Part shown: positions 1 to 5,434 of the stretch, piece by piece | Position numbering within the stretch: the stretch's first letter is position 1 | How the letters are laid out: every line of letters begins with the position of its first letter | From: Microcaldota archaeon | GTDB taxonomy: Archaea > Iainarchaeota > Iainarchaeia > JAADDC01 | Reading direction: 5' to 3' | NCBI GenBank assembly: GCA_027074515.1 | Contig: JALTCQ010000137.1 | Location: 1-14,525 of the forward strand | Length of the DNA stretch: 14,525 nt | The notes under the pieces: model-generated | Database searches by the model: none | Seen by the model: only the letters and a program-made list of their open reading frames with translations | What the model was told of the DNA's origin: nothing | Translations under genes and position numbers: made by a program

Positions 1-800
1 CCTTGCGAAGCGTAGGCGGGAGCCGTCGAAGCGGCCCTTGCGGGGGCCGTGGAGGCGCCAATGAGACACCGCCCCTGGAGGGTTCAGCCGCTTACCGGTA
101 GACCGGGACAACGTCAGGTGGGCTGTTTGGCTGGGGCGGCACACCCCAGAAAAGATAGCTGGGGTGCCCAAAGGTCGGCTCAGGCGGGTCAGAACTCCGC
201 CGTAGAGTGCAAGGGCAGAAGCCGGCTTGACGGTGTTCCGCACAATGTGGAACGCCGATGGGAAACCAGGGCCTAGCGAACCACCGGTTCCCACTGGTGG
301 GGGCCGGTGCTGTCAGAGAAGTTACCCCGGGGGTAACAGAGTGGTCGCGGGCGAGAGCCCACATCGACCCCGCGGTTTGCTGCTCCGATGTCGGCTCGTG
401 GTATCCTGGCCGTGCACAAGCGGCCAAGGGTAGGGTTGTACACCCATTAAAACCGCACGTTAGCTGGGTTAAGTACGGCGCGAGCCAGTATGGTTGATAT
501 CTGTCGGGAGTGTTGGCCGCCTGAGGGGAAGGACCGCCAAGTACGAAAGGAACGGCGGGACGCGGCCTCTGGTGGACCGGTTGTCTGACAAGGCACTGCC
601 GGGTAGCTACGCCGTAGGAGATAACCGCTGAAGGCATCTAAGCGGGAAGCTCCCCCCGAATAAGAGGCGGCCGTTCCGGGCTTCCTTCGGGAGGCTCAGA
701 CGAGGGCTCCGGAAGAACACCGGGTTGATAGGCGCCGGGTGTAAGCGGGAAGGGCAACCGACCCGTTCAGCCCAGGCGTACTAATCGCCCGAGCTGCGTT
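1..800 (+). rRNA. 23S rRNA, 3' part (domains V-VI), 5' end outside window
   Basis: This is the 3' third of an archaeal large-subunit rRNA, carrying the peptidyl transferase centre and the factor-binding loop. Recognisable blocks in order are the P-loop helix (CTGGGGCGG near 137), the PTC strand GGTAACAG (332-339), GATGTCGGCTC (about 387-397), the A-loop hairpin GGGTTGTACACCC (433-445), the U2585 segment GCTGGGTT (about 463-470), the sarcin-ricin loop AGTACGAAAGGA (540-551) and the 3' block GGCGTACTAATCG (about 775-787). Several near-universal positions differ (E. coli numbers: A2448G, U2555A, G2661A), while helix 93 shows a compensated pair change, so the RNA appears structured and functional rather than decayed. 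The 3' end is approximate, set by comparison with other 23S 3' ends. No 5S rRNA or tRNA follows before the next gene. ORFs drawn across this region on either strand are not genes. Confidence 0.96.
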
Positions 801-898
801 TCCGGTCCAGACCTATCCCTATGCGCGGCGTGTCGTCTGCCTTTCCTCGAATTTTCAAGAACAACAAACTAGCAGATAGGCTCCCGTGCGCGGCTGCC

Positions 899-910
899 TG
901 TATATACATA
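899..910 (+). promoter_or_regulatory. TATA-type promoter of peptide/radical SAM operon
   Basis: TGTATATACATA resembles an archaeal TATA box and closely matches the boxes before RNase P RNA (TTTATACATAA) and before the GNAT gene (TTTATACATAA). A start about 25 bases downstream (near 930) would give a leader of roughly 115 bases before the peptide gene, unlike the leaderless layout of most genes here. About 78 bases around the box are repeated before the GNAT gene. Confidence 0.6.
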
Positions 911-1034
911 ACTATCATGAAAAATAGTTAGACGATTTTGAAGGAAGAGATAAAAACAGTCAGGTCTCCCGATAAAATGCGAAAGTATGCTGATCAAAAC
1001 GTTAATATAGCTGCAACGACCATTTCATACTGCA

Positions 1035-1040
1035 GGTGAT
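1035..1040 (+). promoter_or_regulatory. Ribosome binding site of peptide gene
   Basis: GGTGAT is complementary to the AUCACC at the 3' end of archaeal 16S rRNA and lies four bases before the ATG at 1045. It is the best Shine-Dalgarno match I noticed in the window and is strong support that the 38-codon ORF is translated. Confidence 0.7.
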
Positions 1041-1044
1041 AAAA

Positions 1045-1161
1045 ATGTCCAACCTCGAACTGTTTGCCCGGCTATCTTCAAAGGAATGCACCTACGAACA
1101 GTGGGGCGGAGATTCTGGCGGAGGATGGGGCGTATACCACTGGGGAACACACCACGCCTAA
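1045..1161 (+). CDS. Putative RiPP precursor peptide (38 aa)
   Basis: This small gene encodes 38 residues beginning MSNLELFARLSS and ending WGGDSGGGWGVYHWGTHHA (residues 20-38). The first half (1-14) reads like a leader that a maturase could grip. The second half is rich in Gly, Trp and His: Cys15, Tyr17, Trp20, Trp28, Tyr31, Trp33, and His at 32, 36 and 37. A strong ribosome binding site precedes it, and a radical SAM/SPASM gene follows after 21 bases in the same direction. Short precursor, Gly-rich aromatic core and adjacent SPASM maturase are the usual layout of radical SAM RiPP loci. The modification cannot be read from sequence: crosslinks at Trp/Tyr (cyclophane type), a thioether at Cys15, or a His-based metal site are all possible. 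I recall annotated archaeal/bacterial peptide-maturase pairs such as CbpA/CbpB but cannot test membership. No known precursor family is claimed. Confidence 0.75.
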   Translation: MSNLELFARLSSKECTYEQWGGDSGGGWGVYHWGTHHA

Positions 1162-1182
1162 AAGCCTGACGAAGGGAAATAA

Positions 1183-2400
1183 ATGGACACAGAGCTGGAA
1201 AGGATACTAGAGCACACAAAATACGTATCAGTATTATTCGCCCCAAATCTGGGCTGTAATCTGCAGTGCGTATACTGTGCGGCGAAACCCATTGCTGAGA
1301 TGTTCCAAGAGACTGATGTAAAAAGGTACCGAGAGGTACTATGGGACACTGCAGAGCGAACGGCGAGCGCGATAGAAAGGTTCCTAGATGAGTACAATAC
1401 ACACATAGACTTTGAAATGCACGGATACGAGCCGTTGCTGGCGGACCCAGAGCTGTTCAAATTCTTTGGGGAAAAATTCAGGAGATACGCCAAGGAAGGA
1501 AAATTGGAACTAAACATGCAAACAAATGCAACCCTTGTAACCGAAGATATCGCAAAGATGCTGAGAAAATACGGATGGAAAGCTGGCGTATCTGTAGACG
1601 GACCAAGGGAAGTACACAACAGAAACAGACCAATGCCCGGTGAAGACAGCTACCAAAGAACAATGAATGGGGTAAAAATACTGCGAAAGTATAAAATCGG
1701 CGGAGAAGGCATAATATCAGTCATAACGAAGAATCACATGCACCCTACCCCAAAAGACGGGGCGCAGCGATACTACAGATGGCTGGTGGACAATGAATTC
1801 AAATCAGCGAATTTACACTTCGTAGAATACACCAAGATGTTCGACAATTGGGAAAAAATAGAGCCCAGCATCTCTGAATACATCGAATTCTTCGTGGAAG
1901 TATATCGGCAGTGGGCTAAAGATTCATCGGGAGTAGAGATAATCCCATTCACCACAATAATAAACTCTCTTATAACGGGAGAGCCACAACCAAGCCAATG
2001 CTTGATGATGGACACCCACTGTTTCAACATAATAGAAATAACATGGGATGGGCAGATACTAAACTGCGATAGAAATTCATACACACACAACATAAAAATT
2101 ACTGAAGTAAACACGCTAGAAGATATTCTAAAGTCAAAAACGTCCAAAGAAACCCTTGAGCGATCTAAGTACCTACAAAACAACGACCCGGCTTGTGGAG
2201 CATGCAAATACTGGAAAATATGCCACGGGGGTTGTACATACTCGGGAATGATGCGATACTTTGATTTGATCGCTGAGGGAGAAAAGCCGAAAATAAAAGA
2301 TCCCCGCCTATATCGGACAAAGTACTGTCCAATCTACAGAATTCTATTCAGAATTATCGAAAAGGACTTACGAGATTTGGGATACGATCTAGCAATATAA
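1183..2400 (+). CDS. Radical SAM/SPASM peptide maturase
   Basis: A 405-residue radical SAM enzyme with an auxiliary-cluster SPASM domain, probably modifying the peptide encoded just upstream. The radical SAM cluster motif CX3CX2C is Cys25, Cys29 and Cys32. The loop normally reading GGEP is GYEP here (81-84). The C-terminal domain carries Cys273, 280, 295, then CX2CX5CX3C at 338, 341, 347 and 351, and Cys382, enough for two auxiliary 4Fe-4S clusters. Length and domain order match SPASM peptide maturases such as the cyclophane- and thioether-forming enzymes. AAGGG at 1172-1176 supports the ATG start. The gene is visibly AT-richer than its neighbours (one 60-base line, 1921-1980, is about 38% GC against about 57% for 3301-3360), which suggests acquisition by transfer. 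No dedicated peptidase or exporter is obvious directly beside it. Known of the family: such enzymes cleave SAM to a 5'-deoxyadenosyl radical and oxidise residues in a peptide. Which peptide residues react here is unknown. Confidence 0.88.
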   Translation: MDTELERILEHTKYVSVLFAPNLGCNLQCVYCAAKPIAEMFQETDVKRYREVLWDTAERTASAIERFLDEYNTHIDFEMHGYEPLLADPELFKFFGEKFRRYAKEGKLELNMQTNATLVTEDIAKMLRKYGWKAGVSVDGPREVHNRNRPMPGEDSYQRTMNGVKILRKYKIGGEGIISVITKNHMHPTPKDGAQRYYRWLVDNEFKSANLHFVEYTKMFDNWEKIEPSISEYIEFFVEVYRQWAKDSSGVEIIPFTTIINSLITGEPQPSQCLMMDTHCFNIIEITWDGQILNCDRNSYTHNIKITEVNTLEDILKSKTSKETLERSKYLQNNDPACGACKYWKICHGGCTYSGMMRYFDLIAEGEKPKIKDPRLYRTKYCPIYRILFRIIEKDLRDLGYDLAI

Positions 2401-2571
2401 GATGCATCGCTCCTATGCGTGGCTACTGTTTTATACATAATGGATGAAAATGCTCAGACCGTTTTTGAAAGAAAAAATAAAAATGGGCGGCAGCAGAAGA
2501 ACAGAACAAAATGAGGGGGCGAAAGACACAGCAACACTACGTAATAAATTCCAGGAGCGCGAATTATACAC
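2401..2571 (+). promoter_or_regulatory. Promoter and leader of GNAT/methyltransferase unit
   Basis: TTTATACATAA (2430-2440) is a TATA-like box identical to the one before RNase P RNA. The stretch 2409-2484 aligns with 880-956 upstream of the peptide gene at roughly 70-75% identity by eye, and the box-to-start distance is nearly equal in both copies (about 138-140 bases). The shared part covers about 20 bases before the box and about 45 after it, so it includes the presumed initial transcript. A 36-codon ORF (ATG 2483, stop 2591-2593) overlaps the GNAT start, but nothing else supports it. Confidence 0.55.
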
Positions 2572-3150
2572 ATGGCAAGATCAATTATCCTAACGGATGG
2601 AGAGGTGGCCCTTGCCGTTCCGGAGCGAGAGGACTTCAAGCTGGACGTGGTGAACGATCCCTTCGTCCGTACGTGGGCGCAGTCCCCCATGTTCTTTTGG
2701 CAGGATGAGGAGAAGGCGTACGAAGACAACAAGGGGTCCGTTGGAGAGCCCAGCTTCGCAATAATCTACAAGGGAGAGTTCGTGGGTCTTTGCGGCTGGA
2801 AACTGAAGGAAGCTCCCATACCACAGTTCTGGTTCGGGCTCTACAGGAACCGATTCCAGGGTATCGGGACGAGGGCAATAAAACTGCTGCTAATTATAGC
2901 ATTCGTCTTCCACAACCACGATGCCGCTTTTGCAATAACCATGGAGAACAACAGGGCATCCATACGCGCGCTGGAAAAGGCAGGATTCAAGATCTTTGGG
3001 AAAACGAGGAAGTCATTCCTAGCAGGAAGGAAGAAGGTTGGCGCAACGTGGATGGTAGCATACGCGGATCGCTGGCTGAAGGAAAACGACGAATACGTCC
3101 GGAAGGTACTGGAACAATCTGGCTACGACCAGGGGGGAATCAAATGGTAG
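2572..3150 (+). CDS. GNAT family N-acetyltransferase (RimJ/RimL-like)
   Basis: A 192-residue acetyltransferase of the GNAT fold, which moves an acetyl group from acetyl-CoA to an amine on a protein, peptide or small molecule. The acetyl-CoA loop is seen as NRFQGIGTRAIKLL (about 95-108, the Q/R-x-x-G-x-G/A type), and the conserved segment NNRASIRALEKAGFK follows (about 125-139), typical of RimJ/RimL-like enzymes. The start is the only reasonable ATG after an in-frame stop at 2545; AGGAG (2553-2557) lies somewhat far upstream. The methyltransferase gene begins inside its last codons, so the two are probably co-translated. Its promoter region resembles that of the peptide/radical SAM unit, so a role in modifying that peptide is conceivable but unproven. 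The substrate cannot be told from sequence. Confidence 0.85.
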   Translation: MARSIILTDGEVALAVPEREDFKLDVVNDPFVRTWAQSPMFFWQDEEKAYEDNKGSVGEPSFAIIYKGEFVGLCGWKLKEAPIPQFWFGLYRNRFQGIGTRAIKLLLIIAFVFHNHDAAFAITMENNRASIRALEKAGFKIFGKTRKSFLAGRKKVGATWMVAYADRWLKENDEYVRKVLEQSGYDQGGIKW

Positions 3151-3863
3151 CAGGCTACGACAAGACAATCTGGCACGTGAAGCATAGAGAGAAGAGAAGC
3201 GAGATAGAAGCAGGGTACGTGAACGCGCTCATAGACCTGGCGGCGGCGCGATTGGGGGAAGAATACAGAACGATACTGGACGTGCCGTGCGGCAACGGAC
3301 GCCTCCACCCATTCTTGCAAAAATACGGCTACAGCGTGGAAGGCCTCGACCTTTCCGAAGAGATGGTGGAAGAAGCAAGAAACAACGGGCGGAACTGCTG
3401 GGTAGGCGATATGAGCGATCCAAAGGCATATCCAGACAAGAAGTACGACGTCATACTGAACTGGTTCACGGCCTTCGGCTACTTTGACGACGAGACGAAC
3501 GAGAGAATACTGGGCATCTGGAGAGATCACTTGAGGGACAACGGGCTACTGATAATAGACGTGGCTGCGGCGGGTAAGGATCCCTTCGTGGGTGCAGAGC
3601 GCTACGACGACGGAACCATAGAAATAATGGAAGAGGAAAACGAAGGAGCGTTCAGAAAGCTGTGGATAAGGCTGTTCAGAGACGAAGGCAATAGGTTAGA
3701 GCTTCTGAAGGAACTACGCGTGAAGCTGCGCCTGTACACAAGAGAAGAGATGACCGATCTGTTGGAAAAACATGGCTTTGAGGTACTGGAGACGTTCCAG
3801 AGGCTGACGTTCTGGCGGCCAAAGGAAGCACCAGCACACACGTACATCGCCGTGAAGCGTTAG
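3144..3863 (+). CDS. Class I SAM-dependent methyltransferase
   Basis: A 239-residue methyltransferase of the Rossmann-like class I fold. Motif I is ILDVPCGNGRL (44-54), followed by the acidic end of strand two (VEGLDLS) and GDMSDPKAYPDKKYDVILNWFTAFGYF, which carries motifs II-IV. The C-terminal part continues the fold with LYTREEMTDLLEKHGFEVLE, as in small-molecule methyltransferases. The start is ATG 3144, overlapping the GNAT stop by seven bases with a GGGGGG run at 3132-3137 as ribosome binding site; the same frame stays open further upstream only because it shadows the GNAT gene. It converges on the minus-strand membrane protein with a four-base overlap of stops. The substrate is unknown. 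Coupling to a GNAT suggests a shared pathway. Confidence 0.85.
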   Translation: MVAGYDKTIWHVKHREKRSEIEAGYVNALIDLAAARLGEEYRTILDVPCGNGRLHPFLQKYGYSVEGLDLSEEMVEEARNNGRNCWVGDMSDPKAYPDKKYDVILNWFTAFGYFDDETNERILGIWRDHLRDNGLLIIDVAAAGKDPFVGAERYDDGTIEIMEEENEGAFRKLWIRLFRDEGNRLELLKELRVKLRLYTREEMTDLLEKHGFEVLETFQRLTFWRPKEAPAHTYIAVKR

Positions 3864-4411
3864 ACGAACTCATCACGGTAAATCCAGACAAGCACGGCTG
3901 CGAGAAGTGTCAGAAACGCGGATAGGGAGAAGAGAAACGTGAAAGACGTAAGACTGATGAGTAAGCCCCCCAGCGCAGAGCCGACGCCCATCGCTATGGA
4001 CCAGCCTCCCTCGTAGTAACCCCATTCAGTGGTTGCGCTCCCTTTATCCACGAACAACGAGTAAAAAGCGTCCCACACGGGAGCAAGAACTGCCCAGGAC
4101 GCACCGCGGATCATCTGAACGATGTAGAGAAGCAATGGTGTGGATATAACTGCAAAGAGGCCAGTGACAATGGCCGCAAGGAGATAGCCTGCAACGAGCA
4201 TGCCCACGCGGTACTTGTTCTTCACACCGAGACGAGAGAAGAGAATGGCAAGCACGCCGTAAACGATGAGGTTCAAGGACCAACTAACACCCGCATCTGA
4301 AAGCCCTCCACCGATCTGCTCAACGTAAGCAGCGTACAACGGAGTGTACACGCCCTCCGCGAAGTTTGCGAGGAGCGCTGCAACGAGAAGAACGAGGAGG
4401 GCCTTGCGCAT
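3860..4411 (-). CDS. Half-sized MFS-like membrane transporter
   Basis: A 183-residue integral membrane protein with about five to six hydrophobic helices (for example MRKALLVLLVAALLANFAEG at the start, GVLAILFSRLG with the loop KNKYRVG, and later SLTSFTFLFSLSAFLTLLAAVLVWIYR). The loop between helices 2 and 3 (SRLGVKNKYRVG) resembles the basic loop of major facilitator proteins, which normally have 12 helices and about 400 residues, so this is about half that size. It ends naturally after a basic tail (WIYRDEFV). The start at 4411 is chosen because a minus-strand TATA-like box (TTTAAA, 4433-4438) sits 25 bases upstream, a leaderless layout; the frame stays open to 4480, but that would place the box inside the gene. 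It could act as a dimer or be a fixed truncation. The cargo is unknown; export of the nearby peptide is only a thought. Confidence 0.65.
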   Translation of the reverse strand: MRKALLVLLVAALLANFAEGVYTPLYAAYVEQIGGGLSDAGVSWSLNLIVYGVLAILFSRLGVKNKYRVGMLVAGYLLAAIVTGLFAVISTPLLLYIVQMIRGASWAVLAPVWDAFYSLFVDKGSATTEWGYYEGGWSIAMGVGSALGGLLISLTSFTFLFSLSAFLTLLAAVLVWIYRDEFV

Positions 4412-4432
4412 GAGTTGAAATGAGAACACCAG

Positions 4433-4438
4433 TTTAAA
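4433..4438 (-). promoter_or_regulatory. TATA box of MFS-like gene
   Basis: TTTAAA lies about 25 bases before the ATG at 4411 on the minus strand, the distance seen for the other leaderless genes in this window. The core is palindromic, so it could also serve the plus-strand gene at 4497, giving a start near 4463 and a leader of about 34 bases. Confidence 0.5.
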
Positions 4439-4496
4439 GCGCTTGACTCCAATACTAACGCGATGATGAGCACGCACCACCCTGAAGGTGGCGTAG

Positions 4497-5135
4497 ATGA
4501 TGAAACTGACCTACTCTGAGCAAAGATATAAGCGCCTGAAGAGGATACTAACAGAACACGTGGGGGCGAACGCTGCGGAATTCCTCGTCAGGGCAACCGC
4601 TGCGGCGGAAAAAGATATAAAGGAAACCTTTGGGAAGCAGTTAGATCCGGGAAGACCCATAATCCTCGTGGGCCCAGGACGTTCTGGAGATGTGCCAGGG
4701 CACACGCTCATGGCAGTCCTCGGGGACACGCACAAGTTTTACAGGATACCCATCGTACGTATTCCGTTTAGCCCAAGAAGCGTAGACCCTGCAGTAAGAA
4801 CGGACGTCGGGTTAGCGATGATAAACAGGCAGTTGCTGGAGGAGATAAAGCGAGCGAAGGAGAGGGGAGCGCAGCTCGTGTACGTGGACGCCGTACGCAA
4901 TAAGGGGGAAACACAGAAGGCTTATGAGGAGATTGCAAAACGGCTGGGCATTGAGTTCGACGCAGTAATAAACCTTAACGAGGCCCCACGCCACAGAATA
5001 CGTATCCTGGGCAAGCACCTGGACAATTACTCTAAATTTATGCGATTATTTGACAAAATACCCGCGGAAATAGACCCAAACGGCAGAAAATACAAGGTAA
5101 ACATATACAGAGTCGTACGTGAGGGGCACAAGTAA
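4497..5135 (+). CDS. PRTase-like fold protein, function unknown
   Basis: A 212-residue protein that I cannot assign to a named enzyme. Two segments resemble type I phosphoribosyltransferases: IILVGPGRSGDVPGHTL (55-71), like the hydrophobic strand and Gly-rich loop that hold pyrophosphate, and LVYVDAVRNKGETQKAYE (127-144), like the PRPP-binding strand-loop. In PRTases that loop normally has two acidic residues (V-D-D/E) and ends T-G-x-T; here it is V-D-A and K-G-E-T, so catalysis on PRPP may be altered or lost, as in regulatory PRTase-like proteins. The N-terminal 50 residues are charged and helical. GGTGG just upstream supports ATG 4497; a second ATG three bases later is in frame. RNase P RNA begins 25 bases after its stop and the RNase P TATA box starts at the base after it. 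A nucleotide-related or regulatory role is inference. Confidence 0.5.
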   Translation: MMKLTYSEQRYKRLKRILTEHVGANAAEFLVRATAAAEKDIKETFGKQLDPGRPIILVGPGRSGDVPGHTLMAVLGDTHKFYRIPIVRIPFSPRSVDPAVRTDVGLAMINRQLLEEIKRAKERGAQLVYVDAVRNKGETQKAYEEIAKRLGIEFDAVINLNEAPRHRIRILGKHLDNYSKFMRLFDKIPAEIDPNGRKYKVNIYRVVREGHK

Positions 5136-5146
5136 TTTATACATAA
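5136..5146 (+). promoter_or_regulatory. TATA box of RNase P RNA gene
   Basis: TTTATACATAA directly follows the stop codon of the PRTase-like gene. Its centre lies about 22-25 bases before the first base of helix P1, the expected distance for archaeal transcription starting at the mature 5' end. It is the same sequence as the box before the GNAT gene. Confidence 0.65.
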
Positions 5147-5160
5147 TCACCCAGATTTTA

Positions 5161-5402
5161 GGGGTAGCGACCGGGTGGCTCCCCAGAGGGAGGAAGGTCC
5201 GCCCACCCATAGCGCAAAGGGGAACGCCCCCGTCCCGAGAGGGACGCCGGGGGAGCAGAAACGGCACTTCCGCCGTGGAGCGGATGACCGCAAGAGAGCA
5301 TCGAAGCGGCGGAAGGTGAAACGGCCCCCGGACGGGTGCAAGGCGTTGCCGCTCAGTCCAATGCCACCAAGAACAGAAGGCGGCCTACGGGTCGCTGCCC
5401 CA
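5161..5402 (+). ncRNA. rnpB: RNase P RNA
   Basis: Catalytic RNA of RNase P, which cuts the 5' leader from pre-tRNAs. The ends are set by helix P1: GGGGTAGCGACC (5161-5172) pairs with GGTCGCTGCCCC (5390-5401) over 12 pairs with one G-U. Conserved regions are present in order: GAGGAAGGTCCGCCC (about 5189-5203), the GGTGAAACGGCCCC region (about 5314-5327), GGGTGCAAGGC (about 5334-5344), and ACAGAAGGCGGCCTAC (about 5373-5388). The length of about 241 nt is short for archaeal RNase P RNA (many are 290 or longer), implying trimmed peripheral helices. It has its own TATA box, and the orphan gene at 5435 starts only about 30 bases after it. No protein reading frame through this stretch is credible. 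Confidence 0.93.
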
Positions 5403-5404
5403 AC

Positions 5405-5413
5405 ATATTTTAA
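5405..5413 (+). promoter_or_regulatory. TATA box of orphan gene at 5435
   Basis: ATATTTTAA directly follows the RNase P RNA 3' end and lies about 26 bases before the GTG at 5435, consistent with a leaderless transcript. Confidence 0.5.
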
Positions 5414-5434
5414 CCACTGGAGAGAAATACTATC

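Larger units (their letters stand above)
801..1044 (+). other. Intergenic region between 23S rRNA and peptide gene
   Basis: About 240 bases without a convincing gene. They hold the end of the rRNA transcript, a TCCCTATGCGCGGC motif (815-828) echoed at 882-894, a weak 6-bp inverted pair (CCTATC 811-816 with GATAGG 875-880) that could belong to rRNA 3' processing or termination, and the promoter and leader of the peptide gene. AGTATG (984-989) can pair with CATACT (1026-1031) just before the ribosome binding site; the loop is long and the pairing weak. No 5S rRNA is visible. Confidence 0.6.

Noticed and set aside
49..637. Open frames on both strands across 1-640
   Set aside because: They lie within the 23S rRNA and have GC-rich low-information protein sequences; the RNA motifs explain the region.
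801..1044. 5S rRNA or tRNA after the 23S gene
   Set aside because: I searched by eye for 5S core motifs and a cloverleaf T arm and saw none.
1025..1619. Minus-strand frames opposite the peptide and maturase genes
   Set aside because: They are antisense shadows; the plus-strand frame contains the radical SAM motifs and ribosome binding sites.
2790..3143. Upstream extension of the methyltransferase frame
   Set aside because: It is a shadow of the GNAT gene; ATG 3144 has a ribosome binding site and gives a normal class I methyltransferase start.
4412..4480. 23-residue N-terminal extension of the MFS-like protein
   Set aside because: It would put the TATA box inside the coding region; MRKALLVLL at 4411 fits a membrane protein start at leaderless distance.
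4463..4519. 18-codon ORF before the PRTase-like gene
   Set aside because: It overlaps the gene in another frame with no ribosome binding site or recognisable leader-peptide feature.
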